Assembly (NCBI RefSeq): GCF_014211975.1
Contig: NZ_CP060084.1
Location: 1-64,000 of the forward strand
Direction: 5' to 3'
Length of the DNA: 64,000 nt
Source: Teredinibacter haidensis
GTDB lineage: Bacteria; Pseudomonadota; Gammaproteobacteria; Pseudomonadales; Cellvibrionaceae
The position numbers and the translations under genes are program-made. Position 1 is the stretch's first letter. The number at the start of each line of letters is the position of its first letter. The notes beneath the pieces were generated by a model. The model saw nothing but the letters and a program-made list of their open reading frames with translations. It was not told the origin of the DNA and ran no database searches. Shown in pieces: positions 1 through 8,733 of this stretch.

Positions 1-551
1 TACGCTCTGACGATTGTGACTAGGCCGTAGAGCCGTAGCTGTTCCTGACGGGGAATCGGAATCGTTTAGCTCCCGTCTAAAAAGTTCTTTGCTTGTTCAT
101 GGCGCTAAGGATGCAATTCGAGCAGCGCTATGGACCTATATCCCCACTTTACCTACCTAATGGCCTCTTTGGTGGTGAGGATAAAGCGCCTAAATATTGA
201 GGACCGGGTTCGGGTATATTATTTGGGGCTATGCCGATAATTGTTACTATTAGGAAGAGGAATCGCCCTGTCCGAATGTTGCTACTTATAAAGCTCTTGC
301 GTAAAACTGATTCGTGCTTACCGGCCGTCGATGAATGCTCGATTAGGTCGGAGTAGCATATTTTCTAGTTCATATGAGCGTAGGGCTGTTGGTAGGGGTT
401 TTAGTGTCCCGTTTTGGGATTGAAGGCAGCAGCTTATTATCGGGTTTTTTGGTTAGTGTGGAAATATTGATGAATAACAGTGCTGTTTGTCACTGGTTAA
501 TAAGATGAGACACTTGCCCTGCGCTAGGGTTTATGATCTGTTTTTTCGATC
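1..551. other. non-coding left edge
   Basis: No open frame of gene-like composition is seen on either strand and I recognise no RNA gene. Stops are frequent in every frame. The stretch lies downstream of adhE (minus strand) and its left boundary is cut by the window, so a gene could end just outside. The only signal recognised at its right side is the adhE terminator. Confidence 0.5.
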
Positions 552-586
552 AAAAAAAACGGACTCTCGATTTTATTCGGAGCCCG
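552..586 (-). terminator. intrinsic terminator of adhE
   Basis: Read on the minus strand, a 7-bp stem CGGGCTC/GAGTCCG (one G-T pair) is followed directly by eight T. It lies about 45 bases past the adhE stop codon. Confidence 0.8.
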
Positions 587-631
587 CTTTGTTTGTTTTA
601 AGTCACCAAAAATACAGTGTACTTAGCTTGT

Positions 632-3310
632 TTAGGCGCTCTTTTTAGATATCTTCTTTGCCTTGGGAAGCTCGATGAGCTCAGCTTCTTCGCGATCATA
701 CTCCTCGGTGTACGCCCGTCCGTAGTAGGAGTCGAGAAGAATCTGCTTCAACTCACTAATCAGAGGATAACGAGGGTTGGCACCAGTGCACTGATCATCA
801 AAGGCTTCTTCTGCCAGATTATCTACTTTAGCTAAAAAGTCTGCTTCTGATACACCAGCAGCTTTAATCGACAAAGGGATATCCAATTCGACTTTCAATT
901 CGTCGAGCCAAATTAACAGGGCCTCGACTCTATCTGCGGTACGCTCTTGATTAAACCCGAGTGCCTGTGCCACTTCACCGTAACGTTGAAGCGCTTTTGG
1001 TCGATCATATTGCGAAAAGGCCGCTTGCTTGGTCGGGATATTAGTCGCGTTATAGCGAATAGTATTGGTTAGCAATAAAGCATTTGACAGACCGTGTGGT
1101 AAGTGGAACTCGGCTCCCAACTTGTGAGCCATACTGTGGCAAATACCCAAAAATGCGTTCGCAAATGCAATGCCGGCAATGGTCGCCGCATTGTGCACTT
1201 TTTCTCTAGCTACAGGATCTTGCGCACCGTTTTTGTAGCTGCTGGGCAAATAAGTCTTCAGCAGCTTAAGTGCCTGCAACGCCTGGCCGTCCGAATATTC
1301 ATTGGCCAGAATAGAAACATAGGCTTCCATTGCGTGAGTTACCGCGTCGTAACCGCCGAATGCTGTTAATGGGCCAGGCATGTTCATTACTAGGTTGGCA
1401 TCAACAATAGCCATGTTCGGTGTTAGTTCGTAATCCGCAATAGGGTACTTTTGCCCAGTCTTATCATCAGTAACAACAGCAAAAGGTGTTACCTCTGAAC
1501 CCGTACCGGAAGTGGTGGTGATCGCGACTAACTCGGCTTTTTTGCCCATTTTGGGGAATTTGTAAATTCGCTTACGAATGTCCATAAAGCGCAGTGCAAG
1601 CTCTTCGAATGATACTTCTGGATGCTCGTACATAACCCACATGATTTTTGCCGCATCCATTGGCGAGCCGCCACCGAGTGCGATAATAACGTCGGGCTGG
1701 AAACTGTTTAGTACATCTACGCCTTTGCGTACGATACTAAGGGTAGGGTCTGCTTCAACTTCGTAAAAGACTTCGGTATCCAAGCCTTTGGACTTTAATA
1801 ACTTCACCAGGTCAGAAACGTGGCTAGTATTGTTAAAGAGATAACGGTCGGTAACAATGCATGCGCGTTTTTTGTGATCGAGGTCGTCCATAGCAACAGC
1901 TACGGAACCGCGACGAAAATAAATAGATTTTGGTAGTTTGTGCCAAAGCATATTTTCAGCTCGTTTTGCGACAGTTTTTTTGTTGATCAAATGCTTGGGA
2001 CCAACGTTCTCAGAAATTGAATTCCCGCCCCAGGAACCGCAACCGAGGGTCAGTGATGGTGCAAGTTTAAAATTGTACAGATCACCAATACCGCCGTGGG
2101 ATGCGGGTGTATTGATAATAATACGTGCGGTTTTCATGCGGCGCCCAAATTCACGGATACGCTCGTTGTTGGTATCCTGGTCGGTGTACAAACAGGAGGT
2201 GTGTCCAATCCCGCCCATTTCGACCATTTTTTCCGCTTTAGCTAGTGCATCTTCGAATGTTGAAGCGCGGAAAATCCCAAGTGTTGGCGATAATTTTTCG
2301 TGAGCGAAAGGCTCGCTCTCGTTTAATTCTGCGCCTTCACCAATCAAAATTTTGGTATTAGACGGAACTTTAATACCAGCCATTTTTGCTATGTCTACGG
2401 CGCTTTGGCCAACAATTTTGGCATTGAGAGCACCGTTAACCAGAATAACTGCGCGTACGGCGTCTGCTTCTTTCTTGTCTAGGATGTAACCGCCGTAATT
2501 TGAAAAGCGTTCCTTAACGGCATCATAGACCTCATCCATAATAATCGCTGCTTGCTCTGAAGCACACACAACGCCGTTATCGAAGGTTTTAGACATTAAG
2601 ATCGAAGAGACTGCGCGTTTAATATCTGCGGTTTCATCGATGACGACGGGAGTGTTACCCGCGCCAACACCAATTGCGGGCTTACCTGAAGAGTAAGCGG
2701 CCTTCACCATGCCGGGGCCACCGGTTGCCAAAATTAAATTAATGGCAGGGTGGGTCATAAGCTGGTTAGATAGTTCAACCGATGGCTGTTCTATCCAGCC
2801 AATAATATCTTTAGGTGCACCGGCTTCAACTGCGGCGTCTAATACAATACGCGCAGCTTCACAGGTGGAATTTTTCGCTCGTGGGTGTGGAGAGAAAATA
2901 ATACCATTACGTGTTTTAAGGGAGATTAGCGCCTTAAAAATTGCTGTAGACGTTGGGTTTGTAGTGGGGACAATACCGCAAAGAATGCCGATTGGCTCGG
3001 CAATTGTCATTGTGCCGAACTCGTCGTCCTCTTCCAAAATGTCACAGGTTTTATCATCTTTGTACTTGTTGTAAATGTATTCAGATGCAAAGTGGTTTTT
3101 AATCACCTTATCTTCAACAATACCCATACCGGTTTCTTTCGCAGCCATCTTTGCCAGTGGAATACGGGCATCTGAAGCTGCTAAAGCAGCTGCACGGAAG
3201 ATTTTGTCAACCTGCTCTTGTGAATAGTTTGCAAAAATCTTTTGGGCCTTTTGGACCTTTTCGACCAATGCATTTAATTGCTGTAAATCGGAGTTGTTTT
3301 GATTACCCAA
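632..3310 (-). CDS. adhE: bifunctional aldehyde-alcohol dehydrogenase AdhE
   Basis: Cytoplasmic two-domain enzyme that reduces acetyl-CoA to acetaldehyde (N-terminal half) and acetaldehyde to ethanol (C-terminal half), regenerating NAD+ in fermentation. Seen: close resemblance to E. coli AdhE along the whole length, the aldehyde dehydrogenase cysteine in VCASEQ, the nucleotide-binding ALGGGSPMDAAK, and the iron-binding histidines in HSMAHKLGAEFHLPHG. The frame can be extended upstream to an ATG at 3349, but a TTG at 3310 has GGAGGT eight bases before it and gives 892 residues against 891 in E. coli, so the TTG start is preferred; initiation at TTG may limit expression. It appears to be a single-gene unit with its own terminator. 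AdhE proteins usually form long filaments called spirosomes (family knowledge). Confidence 0.97.
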   Translation of the reverse strand: MGNQNNSDLQQLNALVEKVQKAQKIFANYSQEQVDKIFRAAALAASDARIPLAKMAAKETGMGIVEDKVIKNHFASEYIYNKYKDDKTCDILEEDDEFGTMTIAEPIGILCGIVPTTNPTSTAIFKALISLKTRNGIIFSPHPRAKNSTCEAARIVLDAAVEAGAPKDIIGWIEQPSVELSNQLMTHPAINLILATGGPGMVKAAYSSGKPAIGVGAGNTPVVIDETADIKRAVSSILMSKTFDNGVVCASEQAAIIMDEVYDAVKERFSNYGGYILDKKEADAVRAVILVNGALNAKIVGQSAVDIAKMAGIKVPSNTKILIGEGAELNESEPFAHEKLSPTLGIFRASTFEDALAKAEKMVEMGGIGHTSCLYTDQDTNNERIREFGRRMKTARIIINTPASHGGIGDLYNFKLAPSLTLGCGSWGGNSISENVGPKHLINKKTVAKRAENMLWHKLPKSIYFRRGSVAVAMDDLDHKKRACIVTDRYLFNNTSHVSDLVKLLKSKGLDTEVFYEVEADPTLSIVRKGVDVLNSFQPDVIIALGGGSPMDAAKIMWVMYEHPEVSFEELALRFMDIRKRIYKFPKMGKKAELVAITTTSGTGSEVTPFAVVTDDKTGQKYPIADYELTPNMAIVDANLVMNMPGPLTAFGGYDAVTHAMEAYVSILANEYSDGQALQALKLLKTYLPSSYKNGAQDPVAREKVHNAATIAGIAFANAFLGICHSMAHKLGAEFHLPHGLSNALLLTNTIRYNATNIPTKQAAFSQYDRPKALQRYGEVAQALGFNQERTADRVEALLIWLDELKVELDIPLSIKAAGVSEADFLAKVDNLAEEAFDDQCTGANPRYPLISELKQILLDSYYGRAYTEEYDREEAELIELPKAKKISKKSA

Positions 3311-3710
3311 GGTGTCTACCTCCAGTTTGGGTTTGCAGTGATATCTCACTTTCTACCAATGGAACGCGTACGTCGTTGTTAGGACGAACTATTTGAGAAC
3401 CATTCTCTTGTATTGCTTAAAGTTTAACGCATTTTAGGTGTTGTTACGTATGTACACGTTGATATGTGTCATTAGTAACAGTAATTCACGATTGTTAGGG
3501 GGTTAGAGTCTCACCCGAGGTGTGTGACCGGGTGCTTTGTTGCCATTGTCTATGACTTCAGCGGTGATGTATTTATTGTTAGCCTAGCACAAAGATCCAT
3601 GTGCTGTGAGAGACATCATAATGTATACTTTTCCGCCAGGTTTACCGGATCTTTCCCATATCGATCAGCCGGGGAGTGGCATCTGAATGTTCCCAAATAG
3701 AGGTCGTTGA
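3311..3710. promoter_or_regulatory. divergent intergenic region between adhE and mannanase
   Basis: About 400 bases between divergently transcribed adhE and the GH5 gene, so it must hold both promoters. At 3459-3472 the sequence TTGATATGTGTCAT resembles an FNR/ANR box (TTGAT-N4-ATCAA) with one good and one poor half; this would suit an oxygen-controlled adhE but is weak. AGAGG seven to eight bases before 3711 serves as the mannanase ribosome binding site. I see no other defined signal. Confidence 0.35.
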
Positions 3711-4847
3711 ATGAAGATTAAAAGTTTTTTGTGGTTTCCCATTGTTGCGCTAGTGCTCTTTGCCCAAATTGGATGGGCGGGTTTCTCCGTTAGTGGCACC
3801 AAGCTTTTGGATGCCAACGGGCAACGTTTTGTTATGCGTGGAGTGAATCATGCTCACACCTGGTATAGGAATGAACTGAGTACTTCGTTAGAGGATATCG
3901 CGAGTACTGGTGCAAACACTGTTCGCGTTGTGCTGTCGAATGGCGATCGCTGGACAAAAGATTCCAGCAGTTCCGTGGCAAATATTATTGGTGGGTGTAA
4001 AGCTAACCAGCTGATATGTATGTTGGAGGTTCATGACTCTACGGGCTACCCCGAGCAAAGTGGATCTACGCACTTAAGTAACGCCGTTGATTATTGGATT
4101 GAGATTGGCGATGTGCTGAAGGGTGAAGAGGATTACATCCTTATCAATATCGCTAATGAGCCTTTTGGTAACACGGGCGTGGCTGCAAACGATTGGAAGG
4201 ACTCTCATATTGCAGCTATTACCCGCTTACGAAATGATGGTTTTACCCATACTCTGGTTGTCGATGGGCCAAATTGGGGGCAAGACCACAACGATACTAT
4301 GTATAACGATGCGACTGCAGTGTTTGCTGCCGATAGCTTAAGTAACACCATTTTTAGTGTGCATATGTATCAGGTTTACGCTACTAAGGAGCGAATTGAA
4401 GACTATATTGGCGGATTTTTGGCACATAACTCTATTCCACTGATTGTTGGCGAGTTTGGTGCCGATCATCAGGGGGCGAATGTCGATGAAGACACCATTT
4501 TCGCCTATACAGAGGAGAAAGGTGTTGGTTATTTAGGTTGGTCATGGTCTGGCAATGGCGATTGTTGTGTCTCTTTGGATATTGTTGAGGGTTTTGATGT
4601 TTCCCGTTTAAGTGTATGGGGAGAGCGCCTTGTTAATGGTGCAAACGGTATTAAAGCAACGTCTGTACTGGCGTCAGTATTCGATGGTGTAAGCTCAATT
4701 AGCTCTCAGTCCAGTTCCAGCAGTTCTTTAAGCTCTAGCAGCTCATCCAGTTCTGCGGCTGGTGATTCCGGCGGTGGAGGTAGTGTGGGTTGGTTAATGC
4801 TGCTTATTCTCGTTGGTAGCCGACAATTGAAGAAATTAGTGCGTTAA
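3711..4847 (+). CDS. secreted GH5 (subfamily 8-like) endo-beta-1,4-mannanase with poly-Ser linker and GlyGly-CTERM tail
   Basis: Predicted endo-acting glycoside hydrolase cleaving beta-mannan. The start of the mature protein (GFSVSGTKLLDANGQ, then MRGVNHAHTWY) is characteristic of bacterial GH5_8 mannanases. Layout: signal peptide 1-23 ending GWA; TIM-barrel about 25-320 with acid/base Glu150 in IANEP and nucleophile Glu248 in VGEFG; a serine linker about 328-348; then GDSGGGGS, a hydrophobic segment (WLMLLILVG) and a basic end (RQLKKLVR). That tripartite tail matches the GlyGly-CTERM signal, known to be handled by rhombosortase and linked to type II secretion. No carbohydrate-binding module is present. 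Cellulase activity cannot be excluded from sequence, but the subfamily signature favours mannan. A terminator follows directly. Confidence 0.9.
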   Translation: MKIKSFLWFPIVALVLFAQIGWAGFSVSGTKLLDANGQRFVMRGVNHAHTWYRNELSTSLEDIASTGANTVRVVLSNGDRWTKDSSSSVANIIGGCKANQLICMLEVHDSTGYPEQSGSTHLSNAVDYWIEIGDVLKGEEDYILINIANEPFGNTGVAANDWKDSHIAAITRLRNDGFTHTLVVDGPNWGQDHNDTMYNDATAVFAADSLSNTIFSVHMYQVYATKERIEDYIGGFLAHNSIPLIVGEFGADHQGANVDEDTIFAYTEEKGVGYLGWSWSGNGDCCVSLDIVEGFDVSRLSVWGERLVNGANGIKATSVLASVFDGVSSISSQSSSSSSLSSSSSSSSAAGDSGGGGSVGWLMLLILVGSRQLKKLVR

Positions 4848-4854
4848 AGAAAAA

Positions 4855-4882
4855 GCCGAGCCGTATGGCCCGGCCTTTTTTT
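4855..4882 (+). terminator. intrinsic terminator of mannanase gene
   Basis: GCCGAGCC-GTAT-GGCCCGGC forms an 8-bp stem with one mismatch, followed by seven T, starting 8 bases after the mannanase stop codon. Confidence 0.8.
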
Positions 4883-4980
4883 GTGGCTAGGTTTGGGGCG
4901 AGCGAAGGCCCTCATGATGGTTTGCTGGTAAGCAGACGAGTAATGCAGTCTGTTATTTGGCGTTGGCAGAAAGGTAGGGT

Positions 4981-5394
4981 TTATTCTGCTCTCGCCTCAA
5001 GGTAATCTAACCAGCTCAACACAATATCGTTGTAGCTAACAACACCTATCACTTTTTCTTCCTCGATTACCGGAGCAGATGAAAGGCCAAACGAATTGAA
5101 TAGGCGGGCGCAGTATTTAATGTCCATCTCTTGTCGTACGGAGACAATGGGTTTGGCCATAATTTCATAGCAGTTTACGCGCTCAGGGGAGCGATCTTTT
5201 GCAATCACATGTTTTGCGATATCTGACAGTAGAACCTGCCCCCACTCGTCATGTTCGTCACGCTTTTTGATGATGACTTTTTTATAGTTGTTCTCATTCA
5301 TAATTTTCAATGCTTCTGACACGGATGTTAAACCATCAACGATGGCAAAACGTTGGTTCATAACATCGCGGCAAGTGATGACTTTGCGGCTCAT
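4981..5394 (-). CDS. double-CBS-domain protein
   Basis: 137-residue cytoplasmic protein made almost entirely of two CBS motifs (about residues 8-62 and 75-133), which as a pair form a Bateman module that usually binds adenine nucleotides. Motifs seen: VMNQ..AIVDGLTSVSEALKIM in the first and IMAKPIVSV...SSAPVIEEEKVIGVVSYNDIV in the second. It is the last gene of the DUF1538-DUF1538-PII-like-CBS operon; its ATG overlaps the stop of the preceding gene by 4 bases, so translation is probably coupled. Inference: an energy-state sensor that acts with the P-II-like protein on the DUF1538 membrane pair. Confidence 0.85.
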   Translation of the reverse strand: MSRKVITCRDVMNQRFAIVDGLTSVSEALKIMNENNYKKVIIKKRDEHDEWGQVLLSDIAKHVIAKDRSPERVNCYEIMAKPIVSVRQEMDIKYCARLFNSFGLSSAPVIEEEKVIGVVSYNDIVLSWLDYLEARAE

Positions 5395-5741
5395 AGTTCT
5401 TCCTCGACAATTTCTGATAATTCTTGTGCTTGATGGGCTATGCCTACGGCGTCTTCTACATCGATTTGGATTGCGATTCCTGTTCCCGGGCTGGAGTCAA
5501 ATTCGCCCACATTGGCGATACGCTCCAATATTTGCCGGCTCAAATGCTCTTCCACTAAAAATAGCAGGACATCTCGTTGGGTTTCCAGAGAAAGGCCGAA
5601 GAATGTTTTTTTCTGCTTCAGCCCTTCTCCTCTTGCATGATTAATAATGGTTGAGCCCGTAGCACCCGCTTTGCGTGCGGCTTCCATGATGGCATTGGTT
5701 TTTGAATCCTCGGTAAAAACCAAAATCAATTTAAATCTCAT
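5391..5741 (-). CDS. P-II-like nitrogen-regulatory-fold protein
   Basis: 116-residue small protein that looks like a member of the P-II/PII-like superfamily: it starts MRFKLILVFTEDSK, has a T-loop-like stretch around GEGLKQKKTFFG, and continues VEEHLSRQILERIANVGEF...GTGIAIQIDV in the place of the beta4/C-terminal part. The uridylylated tyrosine environment of classical GlnB is not evident. An upstream ATG at 5759 exists, but GAGGTG seven bases before 5741 selects the internal ATG. It overlaps the upstream DUF1538 gene by 11 bases and the CBS gene by 4. PII-like proteins commonly gate membrane transporters, and the neighbouring DUF1538 proteins would be the obvious partners (inference). Confidence 0.75.
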   Translation of the reverse strand: MRFKLILVFTEDSKTNAIMEAARKAGATGSTIINHARGEGLKQKKTFFGLSLETQRDVLLFLVEEHLSRQILERIANVGEFDSSPGTGIAIQIDVEDAVGIAHQAQELSEIVEEEL

Positions 5742-6513
5742 CGGATGCACCTCGTTCATATCTGGAATTAATTTCACGACGGGCTTCTCTATGTGCCCGC
5801 CATTCAGCAATTTGCGCGTAGGCCATTACTGATATTATAGGGAATAGGCTTGCAAAAGCGATTAGCCCAAAGCCATCGATAAGCGGGCTTCTACCGGGTA
5901 TATGTTCTGCTAGTCCAAGTCCGAGTGCGGCAACAAGTGGAACAGTTACCGTAGAAGTGGTTACGCCACCAGAGTCATAAGCAAGGGGCACAATGAGCTT
6001 AGGGGCAAAGGTCGTTTGGATAACAACAATAACGTAGCCCGCGACGATAAACCAATGAATGGGGTAGCCCGTAACAATGCGCCAAGCACCAAGTGTTATG
6101 CCAACGGCAACGCCAATAGCAACCGATATACGCAAGCCCCAGATGCCGATGGCACCACCGGACACTTGGTTGGCTTTAATGGCAACCGCCATTAAAGAGG
6201 GTTCGGCGATAGTTGTACTGGCGCCAATGGCAAAGGCAAAAATATAAACCCATAGATAACCAGTATGTGGGTCGTTAAGAGCCGTAAGTTGTTCAGCCAT
6301 TAAACGGCCGACTGGGAACAAGGCTTTTTCGAGGCCCATCAAAAAAAATGAAAGCCCTATAATGACGAGAGCAAAGCCTGCGAGTACGCTAGGGAGCGCG
6401 GGTATACGCTTACGAATAATAAAAAATTGAAAGCCAAAAATAATCGCTGCAATGGGTAGCACATCCCGTACAGTGGATGCGAAAACCTGTAAATATTCAG
6501 CTATAAAATTCAT
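5731..6513 (-). CDS. DUF1538 family membrane protein, second copy
   Basis: 260-residue polytopic inner-membrane protein, many hydrophobic segments, paralogous to the gene just upstream: both carry YDSGGVTTST.TVPLV.ALG.GLA followed by DGFGLIAFASL. DUF1538 pairs (UmpA/UmpB) from a Halomonas have been reported, as I recall, as a two-component Na+(Li+,K+)/H+ antiporter; whether this pair has that activity is unknown. It ends with a short charged cytoplasmic tail (RAHREARREINSRYERG). Only 2 bases separate it from the first copy, so the two are surely co-transcribed. Confidence 0.85.
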   Translation of the reverse strand: MNFIAEYLQVFASTVRDVLPIAAIIFGFQFFIIRKRIPALPSVLAGFALVIIGLSFFLMGLEKALFPVGRLMAEQLTALNDPHTGYLWVYIFAFAIGASTTIAEPSLMAVAIKANQVSGGAIGIWGLRISVAIGVAVGITLGAWRIVTGYPIHWFIVAGYVIVVIQTTFAPKLIVPLAYDSGGVTTSTVTVPLVAALGLGLAEHIPGRSPLIDGFGLIAFASLFPIISVMAYAQIAEWRAHREARREINSRYERGASDEI

Positions 6514-6515
6514 GA

Positions 6516-7238
6516 TTAGAAGACTATGCCGTAGATCATAACGAAAATCATTGGGGTAAGAGAGGCGAAGGCGATCAAACCGAATCCATCAATCATTGGG
6601 TTTCGTCCTTTAATAGATGATGCCAGTCCAACGCCTAAAGCAGTGACTAAGGGGACTGTTATCGTTGATGTGGTAACACCACCACTGTCGTAGGCAATGC
6701 CTATAATTTCTTTGGGGGCAAACATGGTGACAATAATTACCATGATATAACCGCCAACAATGAGATATTGAATTGGCCACCCTCTAAGGATTCTTAAAAC
6801 GCCCACTAATATAGCGATACCTACGCTTAGAGCCACAGTCATTCTCAAGCCGTTGGCATACTGCGCCAGCGCATCTTCATTGTTTTCGATAACGCCCCCT
6901 TCTGCCGCAACGCTGGCAGCCTCTGCAGCTACCGCGATAAGCGCGGGCTCCGCTACCGTCGTACCAAAGCCGAGACAAAAAGCAAATAGGAGTAGCCAGA
7001 TAACACTACCTTTACGTGCAAACGCATTGGCCATATTCTCGCCTACGGGAAAAAGCCCAATTTCCAGGCCGCGAATAAAGAGGGTTAGGCCGATGACCAC
7101 CATAAGCAGCCCTCCAAGAATCTCGATTATATTGGGCAGTGCTTGCCGCAATACAACCGCCTGAAAAAATGCGATCACCAGCACAATGGGTAGTAAATCC
7201 CGTACGCTTCCTGTTAATGCTGCTATCAGTGCTTTCAT
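6516..7238 (-). CDS. DUF1538 family membrane protein, first copy
   Basis: 240-residue polytopic inner-membrane protein and first gene of the four-gene operon. The repeated motifs (LFPVGE, VAEPALIAVA, YDSGGVTTSTITVPLV, DGFGLIAFASLTP) are shared with the next gene, which points to a heterodimer of paralogues. It has a small insertion, AAEGGVIENNEDALAQYANG, that the second copy lacks in most part. No periplasmic signal peptide is separable from the first helix. Role: probably cation transport (family report, see neighbour), controlled by the P-II-like and CBS proteins downstream (inference). Confidence 0.85.
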   Translation of the reverse strand: MKALIAALTGSVRDLLPIVLVIAFFQAVVLRQALPNIIEILGGLLMVVIGLTLFIRGLEIGLFPVGENMANAFARKGSVIWLLLFAFCLGFGTTVAEPALIAVAAEAASVAAEGGVIENNEDALAQYANGLRMTVALSVGIAILVGVLRILRGWPIQYLIVGGYIMVIIVTMFAPKEIIGIAYDSGGVTTSTITVPLVTALGVGLASSIKGRNPMIDGFGLIAFASLTPMIFVMIYGIVF

Positions 7239-7441
7239 ATAAAGGGTATATGGCCCGAGGTTCGGTTTGATAATAGTTATAAGCCTAGCAGAAATCTGGA
7301 GAAGGTTGTTGTTGAGCGCGTGCTTGTATCCTACTGGTTACTTGAGTGTTTTGTTTGAAGCTCTAGGGGCGTTGGTGAGCAAAGGGCGCGTTGCTGCTTG
7401 TGGTAGTATGCAGCCCTCTTTTGTGGTGGGGTGCTTTTTCC

Positions 7442-7975
7442 ATGTCTCTTATTCTAGGTGTTGATCCAGGGTCTCGTAAAATGGGTTACGGCATTATTAG
7501 CCACGAAGGTAATAAACTAACTTACATTGCTAGCGGTGTTGTACGTATTCCCAAGTCGATGCTGGCTTCTGATTGTTTGGCTGATCGGTTAAAAGTGATT
7601 TTTGACTCTCTCTCGGAAGTTATTGAGCACTACCAGCCTCAGGAGTTTGCGATCGAGCACGTATTTATGTCTAAGAGTGCCTCCTCTGCGCTTAAACTCG
7701 GTCAGGCGCGCGGTGCCGCGATAGTTGCAGCCGTTAATCAGGGGTTACCCGTTGCCGAGTACGAAGCAAGAAAGGTCAAGCAGGCGGTAGTAGGAACCGG
7801 CGCAGCAGATAAAATTCAGGTGCAACATATGGTGAAGGCTTTACTCGCCTTGCCTAAGGCACCACCGGAAGACGCTTCAGATGCCCTTGCGGTAGCAATA
7901 TGCCATGCCTACGCGTTTAGTGCTTTGGTTAAGCAGGCTGGGGCCAAAAAATTTCGCCGAGGGCGGATCGTCTAG
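7442..7975 (+). CDS. ruvC: Holliday junction resolvase RuvC
   Basis: 177-residue endonuclease that cuts Holliday junctions brought in by RuvAB. Seen: LGVDPGSRKMGYGI with the first catalytic Asp (Asp8), IEHVFMSKSASSALKLGQARGA with the catalytic Glu, and the DASDALAVAICHA motif with the last acidic pair. The frame is open upstream to 7391, but the start at 7442 (MSLILGVDPG) matches the family N-terminus and length. In most gammaproteobacteria ruvC is directly followed by ruvA and ruvB; here 5.7 kb with a TonB receptor and a halogenase lie in between. Confidence 0.95.
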   Translation: MSLILGVDPGSRKMGYGIISHEGNKLTYIASGVVRIPKSMLASDCLADRLKVIFDSLSEVIEHYQPQEFAIEHVFMSKSASSALKLGQARGAAIVAAVNQGLPVAEYEARKVKQAVVGTGAADKIQVQHMVKALLALPKAPPEDASDALAVAICHAYAFSALVKQAGAKKFRRGRIV

Positions 7976-8022
7976 CTCGTTTCCTGTCGTTAAATTTGGC
8001 GCGGGAGCTACTGGGAAACGAG
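7976..8022. repeat. inverted repeat just after ruvC
   Basis: CTCGTTTCC at 7976-7984 and its perfect complement GGAAACGAG at 8014-8022, spaced by 29 bases. No T run follows, so it is not a standard terminator. A related direct repeat, TTCCTGTCGTTA (7981) and TTCCTGCCGTTA (8038), lies in the same place. It marks the left side of the segment that separates ruvC from ruvA. Confidence 0.5.
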
Positions 8023-8159
8023 TAGGCGGGCTCAGCTTCCTGCCGTTAGTCACCTAAACGTTTAGCAGCTTGCTGCGCCCGTCGCTCTGTTTCAAGCGTC
8101 TTTTTTTAGCCAATTCCCAGGAAAATAAAATTTGTGATTTTAGATGTAGCGCACAAAAA

Positions 8160-8173
8160 TGTAACCGGTTACT
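8160..8173. promoter_or_regulatory. LacI-type palindromic operator, copy 1
   Basis: TGTAACCGGTTACT: the inner 12 bases GTAACCGGTTAC are a perfect palindrome with a central CG, the layout typical of LacI-family operators. It lies about 560 bases upstream of the TonB receptor. The regulator is not in this window. Confidence 0.65.
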
Positions 8174-8570
8174 ATGGTCCTCGATAAGAATAATGTTAGC
8201 CTGATCGGCTGTGTAAAAAGTAGGCGAATGTGTGTTTTTACGCTGTATATAATCCGCATAGAAAAAGAATTGCTTCGCTCTGGATCATAGAGTTAATGGA
8301 TCAGGTGGAACGTCAGTAGTGATTTTAGGTTGGCTCAAGTTTTCGGATAATTCGGCTTTTTCTGGGTTTTGGCGCGTTTTTCTCGCATGCAGTGGCGTCT
8401 GGGTGAGCTGTATGCGATAGCAGTTACCGCTAAAAATATCGACGCAAATCGTTCGTATCGTTTTTTACGCGTCAATATGGCGTATCTATTATTGAGCGAA
8501 TTTACAGCCCTGCATTAGGCGGAGGATTACGCAATAACAGAGCAAAAAAGCGAAGCAAAATAACAAAAAA

Positions 8571-8584
8571 TGTAATCGGTTACG
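8571..8584. promoter_or_regulatory. LacI-type palindromic operator, copy 2
   Basis: TGTAATCGGTTACG: same motif with one symmetry-breaking base in the core. About 150 bases before the receptor start. Its recurrence with copies at 8160 and 13330 is the main evidence that it is functional. Confidence 0.6.
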
Positions 8585-8733
8585 CCATTGTTGCCGAACT
8601 GGCGTAGTCGCTCGGTATGCCATCCCAACCTTTCTGCTGCTCGATTGCCGAGAGGTTTGGATAGCTGTTAGAAATAGTGAAACTTGAATTTCACTACAAA
8701 ATAAAATCCATAATCATTGGGAGAATTAAGGTC

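Larger units (their letters stand above)
8023..8733 (+). promoter_or_regulatory. long leader/promoter region of the TonB receptor
   Basis: About 700 bases without a gene. It contains two copies of the palindrome listed separately (8160-8173 and 8571-8584), 411 bases apart, a distance that would allow a DNA loop. A TATAAT hexamer occurs at 8248-8253 but no convincing -35 box stands 16-18 bases upstream. GGGAG and AAGG precede the chosen receptor start at 8734. Confidence 0.4.

Noticed and set aside
1938..2303. 121-codon frame opposite adhE
   Set aside because: Lies wholly within the strongly supported adhE gene; shadow frame with no ribosome site.
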